Of a DNA stretch of 64,000 nucleotides, positions 24,101-29,400 are shown one piece after another. Each line of letters opens with the position of its first letter. The stretch's first letter is position 1. This DNA is from Symbiodinium natans (lineage: Eukaryota; Sar; Dinophyceae; Suessiales; Symbiodiniaceae). Below the pieces are notes generated by a model that saw only the letters and a list, made by a program, of their open reading frames with translations, was not told the origin of the DNA and did not search any database. The stretch covers positions 120,139 through 184,138 of the forward strand of contig CAJNDS010000263.1 in NCBI GenBank assembly GCA_905221605.1, read 5' to 3'. The translations under genes were made by a program, and so were the position numbers.

Positions 24101-25403
24101 GAAGTGAAGGTTTCGTCAAACGAGCTAGGGTTTCCATTAAAAGTGTGAAGCATTGGTCGAAATAAGCAAAAAAATGCTACCCCGACACGTGAGCGCCACA
24201 AGCTTTGTTGTTTGGACTCGTTTTGGTGGGTGTTAAGTTCTATAAATGTCAGTAAAAATTGTAAACAGACATGAACACATTAAAAGAATTCCCCAAGTCG
24301 TGGGAGGAACGAGACCGGCTTCTAGTACAGGGAGCGTTTACCGCTCTTCGTGGCTCCGACAACCTCGCGGGGCCCCAAGACGTGAGACGTGGGAGAGAGA
24401 CGTCGAGTGCACCCCTGCCACTTCAGCGCCTTGTGACCCTTGAACCCCCAGATCCCCTCCGACATGGACGGAATCCTAAGAATCCCAGGCCCTAGTTATA
24501 GAGGCTTGTGGGCGATCAGGCAAGCGGTTTCGGCTAGATTCCCCTGCTTTTCCGCGTTTATGTGGAGCAACGGGCACTTTGCTGCTCTCTCTCTCTCTCA
24601 CATATATATATATGTACACATGCACATACACATGTACATATTAAGCCATATACATGTACATGTACCCACGCATGAACACGACACGTGCGTGCAGGCATGT
24701 GTGCGTGTCTCTGTTTTCTTGTGGTGGGCATCTCTTTGTGTGGTGGCATGTGCTAATCGACATATCGAACTCAAAACCATAAACCCCAAATGATGCACAT
24801 ACCCATGCCTTCTGCACATCCTGAACCGTCGTTGCCAAGGTCCTGGTCTACGCCGTGCGACCGGCGGTCGAGGAACATGAAAGGGTTTGGGCTGGGTCTT
24901 TGCTGTCCGAACGGTCGCCCAGGTAATGTTCTGAGTAAGCGGTTCTCGTGGTGCCTGGCGATATATTTGCAGGCTTACAGACAACAGAGGTCGTGTTCCA
25001 AAGCTTCTGGACCGTGCACGTTTTAGTTACTAAAACGTGCAGGGTCCAGAAGCTTCGGAACACGACCTCGTATTTTAGTTGTTGCAACATCATCTCTTGA
25101 ACGTACGATCGGCCCTGAGAGGAACGCCTGGGTGGTGCGAGCTCGTGGGCTATGAATCCTGGCACAGACAAGCCTGAAAGGTGCCGGAGTCTGCTGCAAG
25201 GCCGTGTGACGTGAGTGCAACTTCTCCACTTGAATTGGTCATCACACCTCCAATCAGGAAGCTGTCCGAAGCACGCATCGCATTCCTGCGGTTCATCTTC
25301 GAAGATGTTGAGCAGAGCGCGCTGCAAGCTGTGTTCCTGATCTTCTACGACGAGGCCGGGAGCATGATACATTTGCATCCTTGCCTGTGTCCGGCATGTT
25401 CAG
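101..25403 (+). CDS. Large multi-exon gene region: Cys-rich ectodomain cassettes followed by membrane and cytosolic exons
   Basis: This is a gene-level entry for the plus-strand exons listed below. The first 8.5 kb carry about 18 short exons, most with a C-x2-C-x-(P/A)-G-(S/T/R)-(Y/F) pattern, typical of GCC2/GCC3 (ephrin-receptor-like, TNFR-like) repeats that form disulfide-bonded extracellular stalks. Further down come Ser/acid-rich exons, a two-helix membrane exon pair near 21.9 kb and amphipathic or cytosolic exons up to 25.4 kb. The order fits one big type I or polytopic surface protein, but it may be two or more genes; no start codon or terminal exon is certain. The N-terminus is probably upstream of the window. 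The ligand and function are unknown. Confidence 0.5.
160..1480 (+). other. Presumed intron; no convincing exon
   Basis: No cassette-like frame is convincing here. The stretch contains a dispersed-repeat copy at 390-600. The open frame at 637-1317 has no recognisable domain and shifts in character, so it is not called as coding. Confidence 0.4.
390..600. repeat. Dispersed repeat, copy 1 (partner at 12855-13045)
   Basis: An AT-richer stretch containing AATGCTGTTCCCAGTAAGAA, preceded by CCTCATAAGACTCAT and followed by GGAAGTAAATA. The same landmarks recur in the same order near 12.9 kb with small indels. The two copies are diverged, suggesting an old interspersed element. No terminal repeats or coding capacity are evident. 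Confidence 0.6.
1482..1552 (+). CDS. Exon: Cys-rich cassette 2
   Basis: After a CACAG acceptor ending at 1481 the frame reads TCALCSPGSYANTTGTTFS and meets a stop at 1559-1561, so the donor must lie before that. C-x2-C-x-P-G-S-Y is the cassette hallmark. Confidence 0.6.
1870..1990 (+). CDS. Exon: Cys-rich cassettes 3a/3b
   Basis: The frame opens after a TAG at 1867-1869 (also a possible AG acceptor) and reads CRRCEAGSYADASGTSACQR and then CKPGTFS. This is one complete repeat, C-x2-C-x-A-G-S-Y-x5-G-T-S-A-C-x2-C-x-P-G, and the start of the next. It is the clearest cassette in the array. Confidence 0.8.
2095..2183 (+). CDS. Exon: Cys-rich cassette 4
   Basis: The exon follows an AAG acceptor ending at 2094 and ends at a GTGCAAG donor starting at 2184. 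The frame reads CEPCRPGTYGNASGASACE, a canonical GCC2/GCC3 unit. It lies about 100 bp after cassette 3, so the intron between them is short. Confidence 0.8.
2238..2330 (+). CDS. Exon: Cys-rich cassette 5
   Basis: The frame reads FGNESAWQACVAGRYHTQTS. CVAGRY followed by a T/S-rich linker matches the cassette, although the first Cys pair is incomplete in this exon and may be supplied across the splice. Borders are approximate. Confidence 0.55.
2427..2520 (+). CDS. Exon: Cys-rich cassette 6
   Basis: After a CTCAG acceptor ending at 2426 the frame reads DVCLACLPGESSTPGSSSCQ and then SCARGLAAAS. C-x2-C-x-P-G and the closing C-x2-C give a complete unit. Confidence 0.75.
2680..2766 (+). CDS. Exon: Cys-rich cassette 7
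   Basis: After a CCAG acceptor ending at 2679 the frame reads GRFSTLAGDVCSLCDPGFFA and then EAPGATVC. This is one complete cassette, with Phe replacing the usual Tyr. Confidence 0.75.
3088..3160 (+). CDS. Exon: Cys-rich cassette 8
   Basis: After a TTCAG acceptor ending at 3087 the frame reads LPCARGRWAGSGAIVCQDCE. Trp stands at the Tyr/Phe position. The frame ends in a stop about 25 bp on, so a donor lies shortly after CQDC. Confidence 0.65.
3286..3350 (+). CDS. Exon: Cys-rich cassette 9
   Basis: After an ACCAG acceptor ending at 3285 the frame reads AGRFSPLLGTTPDNCTLR. It is the second half of a cassette (A-G-R-F-S then Cys); the first Cys pair may come from the previous exon. Confidence 0.6.
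3554..3692 (+). CDS. Exon: Cys-rich cassettes 10a/10b
   Basis: After a CTCAG acceptor ending at 3553 the frame is open for 46 codons to TAG at 3693. It reads CPAGTFGTSP, then SCEGCAPGNFSSEGSTAC, then APC. Two consecutive repeats in one exon make it strongly coding, although no ATG is present. Confidence 0.8.
3907..3962 (+). CDS. Exon: Cys-rich cassette 11
   Basis: After a TCCAG acceptor ending at 3906 the frame reads ETCPLGTISTGNASQCASR. C-P-x-G-T with the G-N-A-S-Q-C closing motif resembles cassette 17. Confidence 0.65.
4172..4264 (+). CDS. Exon: Cys-rich cassette 12
   Basis: The frame reads DVCVAGRVAEIAGLAVCTPC and then AAGRYGLPGR. It has two partial units sharing a C-x2-C, like the other double cassettes. 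The donor is uncertain. Confidence 0.7.
4856..4908 (+). CDS. Exon: Cys-rich cassette 13
   Basis: After a CTCAG acceptor ending at 4855 the frame reads LNTSYCTDCEPGRYSQA. It is a short exon with an intact C-x2-C-x-P-G-R-Y core. Confidence 0.65.
5656..5717 (+). CDS. Exon: Cys-rich cassette 14
   Basis: The frame reads EELGATGSESCLACPAGWNL and stops at 5718. The C-x2-C-P-A-G-W core is the same as in cassette 15 (C-A-A-G-W-N), hinting that these two are recent relatives. Confidence 0.6.
5720..7365 (+). other. Presumed intron with microsatellite; one weak cassette candidate
   Basis: There is no clear exon. At about 6270-6345 the frame GAGSPLRCAPCLPLC is cassette-like but lacks the G-x-Y core, so it is only a candidate. 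A CT/AT/ATGT-rich microsatellite lies at 6714-6790. Confidence 0.35.
7368..7455 (+). CDS. Exon: Cys-rich cassette 15
   Basis: After a GCCAG acceptor ending at 7367 the frame reads DCLACPLGRYVRYAGQTECL and then QCAAGWNVC. This is one complete repeat plus the start of the next. Confidence 0.8.
7834..7893 (+). CDS. Exon: Cys-rich cassette 16
   Basis: After a CCCAG acceptor ending at 7833 the frame reads KSCAAGKFLNQEGGTAACLH. The unit keeps C-x-A-G-(K)-F and the G-G-T-A-A-C closing motif. Confidence 0.7.
8132..8192 (+). CDS. Exon: Cys-rich cassette 17
   Basis: After a CCGCAG acceptor ending at 8131 the frame reads CQDCPAGTFGSTPGQSLCEA. This is a textbook GCC2/GCC3 unit. Confidence 0.8.
8441..8505 (+). 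CDS. Exon: Cys-rich cassette 18
   Basis: After a GTTGCAG acceptor ending at 8440 the frame reads VCAPGSVSRADGRSQCEECP. It is the last clear cassette of the array. Confidence 0.75.
8510..12475 (+). other. Mostly non-coding stretch with low-confidence exon candidates
   Basis: No exon is secure. Candidates are 10020-10110 (GEPTLIPASGNTPAFSVRVV, with a competing frame) and 11555-11660 (FGTGDSLTVEAEVTTYYG). A CTG/ATG microsatellite (9850-9904), a C-run (9950-9963) and an A-run follow one another near 9.9 kb. Short AT/ATGT-rich stretches lie at 8970-9020 and 9200-9235. Confidence 0.35.
12479..12533 (+). CDS. Exon candidate: hydrophobic segment
   Basis: After a CCAG acceptor ending at 12478 the frame reads LPYFLLALSVVVSATAQ and stops at 12534. 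A GTGAGC donor at 12513 could cut it after 34 bases. It would suit a membrane-spanning segment following the Cys-rich stalk, but it is short. Confidence 0.35.
12540..14035 (+). other. Presumed intron with dispersed repeats
   Basis: This stretch contains the second copy of the dispersed repeat (12855-13045) and two tandem copies of a CGCCCTCAGAAGTAGGG-like motif at about 13060-13135. The open frame at 13248-13682 has no clear domain. At about 13510-13620 all three plus frames stay open and none can be chosen. Confidence 0.35.
12855..13045. repeat. Dispersed repeat, copy 2 (partner at 390-600)
   Basis: It shares AATGCTGTTCCCATTAAGAA, a CCTCATAAACTCATTTG block before it, and GTAAATAGCAATTCCAGA after it with the copy at 390-600. 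Both copies are in the same orientation and diverged by substitutions and indels. Confidence 0.6.
14041..14136 (+). CDS. Exon: Ser-rich, acidic cytosolic-type segment
   Basis: The frame reads DEPPESSSSLRSSKRSRVLG and then APEDAAEADSDL, stopping at 14137. The other frames are poor in this stretch. The Ser/Arg and acidic composition suggests a disordered, possibly phosphorylated cytosolic segment. No domain is recognised. Confidence 0.5.
14140..15465 (+). other. No exon seen; telomere-like words and C-runs
   Basis: C-rich runs lie at 14863-14882, and interstitial TTTAGGG/CCCTAA-like words at 14935-15000. No convincing reading frame is present. Confidence 0.35.
15486..15641 (+). CDS. Exon: acidic segment
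   Basis: The frame is open from about 15468 and stops at 15642. It reads VEYKQEYPQASVSAKEGDGM and then EIVLDEAEPVISEAG. It is Glu/Asp-rich with balanced codon use and lacks an early ATG. It probably belongs to the same disordered cytosolic region as the 14.0-kb exon. Confidence 0.55.
16750..16935 (+). CDS. Exon: Ser/Arg-rich disordered segment
   Basis: The frame reads PGSRRFNDSRITTARASHPS, then SGPRSSASIVGSSGVYGEVR, and stops at 16936. It is Ser-, Gly- and Arg-rich with no domain, coherent for more than 50 codons. A minus-strand frame over 16935-17177 also looks protein-like, so the neighbouring 250 bp are unresolved. Confidence 0.55.
17816..17923 (+). CDS. Exon: 36 codons with consensus splice sites
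   Basis: A GCCAG acceptor ends at 17815 and a GTAAGG donor starts at 17924. Between them lie exactly 108 bases, phase 0, reading DGQAPSLQVEYAVQIPKAVW and then EQNFRKSMTSYYGNPI. The junction quality makes this one of the most secure exons in the window. The family is not recognised. Confidence 0.75.
17930..18555 (+). other. Presumed intron
   Basis: A possible frame at 18025-18120 (VEVVDWRQRMASCHWHMAAG) is not decisive. Nothing else stands out. Confidence 0.3.
18560..18716 (+). CDS. Exon candidate: Ser/Pro-rich
   Basis: The frame reads SLSSNLSNSGRTPPSPSAGH and then RAATAASLDQGKRKSAG, closing near 18717. Its composition matches the other disordered segments. No clear splice site was identified at either end. 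Confidence 0.35.
18857..18930 (+). CDS. Exon: helical segment
   Basis: After a GCCAG acceptor ending at 18856 the frame reads DMVERCSNALLGRRFSEALV and then IIHE. The amphipathic helical pattern is protein-like. The donor is not determined. Confidence 0.55.
19391..19512. repeat. AT-rich microsatellite
   Basis: TA, TATG and CATA runs over about 120 bp, interrupted by short unique words. Confidence 0.8.
20663..20863 (-). CDS. Candidate minus-strand exon or small ORF
   Basis: This is an ATG-started 66-codon frame with Ala/Glu/Pro/Lys-rich composition, including AVDEAREALIAASAAPELHD. Its codon use looks real, but the plus strand also has an open frame over the same bases (GYELGPLVMKFGSSRG). Its orientation opposes the surrounding gene, so it may be a shadow. 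Confidence 0.25.
   Translation of the reverse strand: MQTSNLCWRPRVKLPKARTAPKQAKMPQPSAVDEAREALIAASAAPELHDQGSELVTHEPEASNPS
21838..21922 (+). CDS. Exon: transmembrane helix 1
   Basis: A CACAG acceptor ends at 21837 and a GTGCGA donor starts at 21923. The frame reads FPVIANKCNFELWFVSAWLV and then GLGVGLMQ. The last 18 residues are strongly hydrophobic and fit a membrane helix. The exon ends in phase 0. Confidence 0.7.
21981..22067 (+). CDS. Exon: transmembrane helix 2
   Basis: After a GGACAG acceptor ending at 21980 the frame reads VVVQLLVLLAMAVKYNWATT and then PEASVDQDL, with a stop at 22068. Joined in phase with the previous exon it gives a continuous 30-residue hydrophobic stretch. The intervening intron would be only 58 bp. 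Confidence 0.65.
22075..22720 (+). other. Presumed intron
   Basis: No frame with coding character was seen. Confidence 0.35.
22734..22860 (+). CDS. Exon: charged helical segment
   Basis: After a TGCAG acceptor ending at 22733 the frame reads ELAKVIVTTAESRTDVIRRE and then IETEFADYFLQFCYEAG. The same frame has an ATG at 22721 and a stop at 22895-22897. The amphipathic helix rich in Glu and Arg, followed by an aromatic stretch, suits a juxtamembrane cytosolic segment. Confidence 0.65.
23270..23464 (+). CDS. Exon: cytosolic domain fragment
   Basis: The frame reads FPASGRRQIIVWTKDGFEVK, SLQDLPPASSLAAAQMLNWT, then TMLGFQSAGTSFLSDIEP, and stops at 23465. It is one of the longest coherent exons of the region. 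The family is not recognised. Confidence 0.65.
23593..23684 (+). CDS. Exon: basic amphipathic segment
   Basis: After an ATTGCAG acceptor ending at 23592 the frame reads GLEEFLQGARQWFLFRLRVP and then RKLLMDHPEAI, stopping at 23685. It is basic and aromatic and would sit at a membrane interface. Confidence 0.6.
23701..23865 (+). CDS. Exon: hydrophobic segment and following cytosolic stretch
   Basis: After an ATCCAG acceptor ending at 23700 the frame reads IALTAMIAWIDLPSRRCVQF and then RTALCTRNVRDLSPLSVTDM, stopping at 23866. It lies only 16 bp beyond the stop of the previous frame, so the preceding exon must end earlier, or this is a frameshift. Confidence 0.5.
24290..24366 (+). CDS. Exon candidate
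   Basis: The frame reads SWEERDRLLVQGAFTALRGS. It is charged and helical. Its borders are not fixed. Confidence 0.35.
24585..24720. repeat. CT/AT/GTAC-rich microsatellite
   Basis: A CT run is followed by TA, then ACATGTAC-type words and GTGCGTG-type words over about 135 bp. The long minus-strand frames here are made of His/Cys/Thr repeats and are not genes. Confidence 0.7.
24987..25069. repeat. Long hairpin: 39-bp inverted repeat, 5-base loop
   Basis: The left arm is 24987-25025, the loop (GTTAC) 25026-25030 and the right arm 25031-25069. The arms match at 37 of 39 positions by eye. The left arm begins GAGGTCGTGTTCC and the right arm ends GGAACACGACCTC. No other hairpin of this quality lies in the genic part of the window. 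Confidence 0.9.
25220..25403 (+). CDS. Exon: helical cytosolic or membrane-associated segment
   Basis: The frame reads LVITPPIRKLSEARIAFLRF, IFEDVEQSALQAVFLIFYDE, then AGSM, ending at a GTATGC donor at 25404. The E-D-x-x-Q-x-A-L-Q-x-V-F-L-x-F pattern resembles hydrophobic helices of multi-pass proteins. The family is not recognised. Confidence 0.65.
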
Positions 25404-26039
25404 GTATGCCCAACCAGCCATGCAACTCAGGGGCAAGCGGTATTCCAGGGAACTACGGTTGACCGAGACCCGGACCTTTACAGAGCGACTGGGAAGTGTG
25501 CTGTCTGTTTTGTGACTTTGCTTGATGACCGCCTACTGCTGCGAGGGTAGGACCAACATGTGGAACTCTTGTCACGTAGTTTCTGTTGTCTGGCGTCTGG
25601 CACCCTTATAAGTCTTCCACACTAAGAAAAACCCAAGCCACAAAGGCAAAGGTTCTGCGAAGGAAGCTTCGACGAAGAATGCACAAAGTCCGGATTCGTC
25701 AGCAGCGATTTATCGTATCACTGGATCTAGGACCATTTTGCTCTGGCGTGTCGTCCTAATCCTAGTTGACGAATGTCGAATGTCGTCGATTCTTGTGCTC
25801 TCGTCGTGTCGATCTTTTGGGGCCCTCTATTCCCAAAACTGGGGGTCTGTACCCCGCAGGCAGCCTTTGCAGACAAGCTCTGGGTGACGACATCCATCGC
25901 CACATCGCTCCTGCCCCTTGCTTGTGCCCAGCCGCTGCAGAGCCCAGCGAGCAGTAATAGTTGGGTTGTCCACGTTGTCGAGACCCTCGAATCTCAGTAG
26001 AAGGCTCGAGAATCTCAGTGGTATGCTCTTCAGTGCTCT

Positions 26040-26176
26040 TCATGCAAGCTCCATTCTCAGCACTCTACCGGCTCCCAGGCTCTCCTTCACGATTGTGGTG
26101 CAATGCATGCCGGAGGTGAGGGACTGGCTGTGGTACAGGCACCTTGGGGACAACAAAAAGGATTTCATTGTAGAGG
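26040..26176 (+). CDS. Exon candidate near the end of the first genic region
   Basis: The frame reads APRLSFTIVVQCMPEVRDWL and then WYRHLGDNKKDFIVEVRRG, after which it runs into the AT-linked element. It may be a terminal exon. There is no polyadenylation evidence. Confidence 0.3.
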
Positions 26177-26196
26177 TTAGAAGAGGAGGTGTTTGT

Positions 26197-26240
26197 GATA
26201 TATATATATATGTGGCCGAGACCTTTAGGGTCTATTTCAC
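26197..26240 (+). repeat. AT-linked boundary element, copy 1
   Basis: An (AT)8 tract at 26197-26212 is followed by TGTG, a short linker and ACCTTTAGGGTCTATTTCAC at 26221-26240. It lies exactly between the last possible exon and the satellite block, with the AT tract on the gene side. Confidence 0.7.
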
Positions 26241-26261
26241 GGCTGGTTCTTCTTTCAGTAG

Positions 26262-26415
26262 TAGTGCAATAATAATAATAATTTTAATATTATTATGAGT
26301 ATAATAATACTGACCGTAATTGTAATAGGAATAATAATAGTACTAGTAATAGTAATAGGAATAGGAATAGTAATAATTCTAGTAATAGTATTAGTAGTAG
26401 TAACAGTAATAGTGA
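26262..26415. repeat. Degenerate AAT/AGT trinucleotide microsatellite
   Basis: Runs of AATAAT, AGTAAT and GGAAT interspersed over 150 bp. The long minus frame through it (Ile/Thr/Leu-rich) is a repeat artefact. Confidence 0.85.
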
Positions 26416-26459
26416 AGGTTTGGTCTGTGTGTGCACCGGCGCCAGCAAGTGCAGCCATG

Positions 26460-29400
26460 TAGCTCTAGCACACTTTGAAGTAAGAGATAGACAAGTTGTT
26501 TCATAGCCTGAAGAGGGGCGAAGGGCTCTCTCATTTCCGATTACGAGGTAGAGGTGAGCTATCTCATTTCTTAGAAACATAGAGGAGATCTCATTTCCAC
26601 GACAGAGACATCTTTCACTCAGGAGAGAACGCAAGCTGTTTCATTTCCAAGAAAATAGAGGAGCTCTATCATGTCGCATTAGAAGTGAGAAGCTCTGCAC
26701 TAAAAGATAGAAGGCATCGATTCGTTTCCCTTTTTCTTTTGCTTATCAAAGGGTCTTTTCAGTTCGAACACAGGATTTCTTTCATGCCCTATAAGAAGGA
26801 TCGAGGAGCTCTTTCATCTGAGAGATAGAAGAACGCATTCATGAAGTATACACGAGCTCATTTCTCGTCAAGAGGCAGAGGCGTGCCCAGCTCTACCATT
26901 ACCTAACTCTTACCTGAAATTTCTCTATCTCGCAATAGGTCATGAGAGACCTCCTTTTTCACGCTGCAGGAAATGAGAGAGTTCTCTTCTATGTCGATTT
27001 TCAGAAATAGCTTCGCAGCTTCTCTATCAATGAAGAGTTTTGAAGGCCACTCTGGGCCATTCTCTGTCCATCAAATGGGACATGACATAACGCATCTCTC
27101 GCTATCGTTTACGTGATAGAGTTTCGCTATCTCTGAATAGGTCATCTGAAAGCTCCTCTGTATCTTTGCAGCAAGTGAAGGAGCTCCTTGCCTCTTCTGC
27201 AAGAGCCCTCCGCTTCCTATTTTGCAATGAGCAAGCTCTTTTATCTCCTCTGGTTCCTAATAGGTCATGAGCGGGCTTCCCTCTCTCCTTCTCTTTTAGG
27301 GGATAGAGGAGGTTTTTTCATGTTGCGTTAACAGCTAGAGGACATCATTTATATCCATTCTGTCATTTCGTATGAGAAGATACAGGAGCTCATTCATCTC
27401 CTAGTCAGAGATTGAAGAACTCGTTCACAAGAGATATAGATATAAGAAATCTCTCATACAATGTATAAGAGCTCTCTCATGTCCTACCTAGTTCATTTGC
27501 CGTCACCAGCGCTCAGCTCTACCATTTCGTATCTTTTATATGACATAGCTTCTCTATCTCGCAATAGGTCATGAGAGACCTCCTCTTTCTTTTGCAGGAA
27601 ATGAGAGAGGTCTCTATCTACCTTTTGTGAAAGAGCTCCCTTTGTTCAATCACAAGAACTCATTCATAGAAGCTGTAAGAGCTCTCGAATGTACTTTCTT
27701 GTTAATTTCCCGTCGATAGGTAGAGGAGCTCACAGCTCTACCACATCCTACCCTTTACATGGAAGAGGCTCCTCTATCTCGTAGCGGGTCAAGAAAGATT
27801 GCTCTATCTCTTTGCAGAACATTAGAGAGTCCTCTACCTACCTCTTGTGAAAGAGCTCCTTCACCTCAAAATCAAATGCCACAACTCGTCTATCTTTCAC
27901 TGGGACATGAGACAGCTCCATTGTGAATTTCTATTCAGAAATAGCTGCTTCTCTATCGATGAAGAAATCATGCGAGTAGCCGTTTATCGATGCATAAGAA
28001 ATGACATAGCTCTTCTACCTTTTTGCGACAGATCTCTTCTTTACCCGAAATGAAAGTTTGGAAGGCCATTCTCTATCCCTTGAATGGGGACACAACTCAT
28101 CAGTCTCTATCGTTTACGTGAGAGAGTTTCGCTATCTCTGAACAGGTCATCTGAAAGCTCCTTTGTGTCTGCGCAGCAAGTGAAGGAGCTGCTTGCCTCT
28201 TCTGCAATAGCTCCTCCGCTTCCTATTTTGCAATGAGCAACCTCTTCTATCTCCTTTGGTTCCTATTTCTCGTTTGCCATCACTAGGCAGAGGAGCTCTC
28301 AGCTCTACCATGACCTATCTTTTACATGAAAGAGGCTTCTCTATCTCGTAACGGTTCATGGAGTCATGACAGATCTTCTCTATCTCTTTGCAAGAAAAGA
28401 GAGAGTGCTCTACCTACCTCGTGTGAAAGAGCTCCTCCACCTTGTGATCGAGAGTGACAGAACTCGTCTATCTTTCAATGGTGCATGAGCCAGGTTTTTT
28501 GTTTGTATTTGAGAAAAAGCTTGTCTACCCGTGATATAATAAGAAATGAATAGCTCTTCTACCTTTCTGTGACAGATCTCTCCTTTATTCGAAATGAAAG
28601 TCTGGAAGGCCATTCTCTATCCCTGAAATGGGGCATGACATAACTTTTCAATCTCTATCGTTTACGTGATCGAGTTTCGCTATCTCTGAATAGGTCATCT
28701 GAAAGCTCCTCTGTATCTTTGCAGCAAGTGAAGGAGCTCCTTGCCTCTTCTGCAAGAGCCCTCCGCTTCCTCTTTTGCAATGAGCAAGCTCTTTATCTCC
28801 TCTGTTTCCTAACAGGTCATGAGACAGCTCATTTCCACACTGTCATTTCGTATGCGAAGACACAGGAGCTCATTCATTTTCTATTCAGAGATTGAAGAAC
28901 TCATTCATAAGAAATGTATGAGAGTTCTCTCATGTCCTATCTAACTGATTTCCCGTCACTAGGCAGAGGAGTCCTCAGCTCTACCATTTCTTATCTTTAT
29001 ATGACATAGCTTCTCTATCTCGCAATAATCAGGTCGTGAGAGACTTTTACAATGAGAGAGGTCTCTATCTACCCTTTGTGAAAGAGCTCCCTTTGTTCAC
29101 TGGCAAGAACTCATTCATGAAAGCTATAAGAGTTCCCGTCGATAGGTAAAGGAGCTCACAGCTCTTCTATATCTTACCCTTTACATGAAAGAGGCTCTCT
29201 ATCTCGTAGCGGGTCATGAAAGATCGTCTCTATCTCTTTGCCGGACATGAGAGCGTCCTCTACCTACCTCTTGTGAAAGAGCTCCCCCACCTCGTAACGT
29301 ACAAAGACAGAACTCGTCTATCTTTCAATGGGACATGATCCGTCTCTTTGGTTTTGGTTGAGAAAAGCTTCTCTATCCATGAAGCAAACATGAGAGAAGC

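Noticed and set aside
24558-24984. His/Cys/Thr-rich minus-strand ORFs resembling metal-binding peptides
   Set aside because: They run through a CA/TG/ATGT microsatellite; composition comes from the repeat.
26255-26634. Ile/Thr- and Leu-rich ORFs on the minus strand
   Set aside because: They are translations of the AAT/AGT microsatellite.
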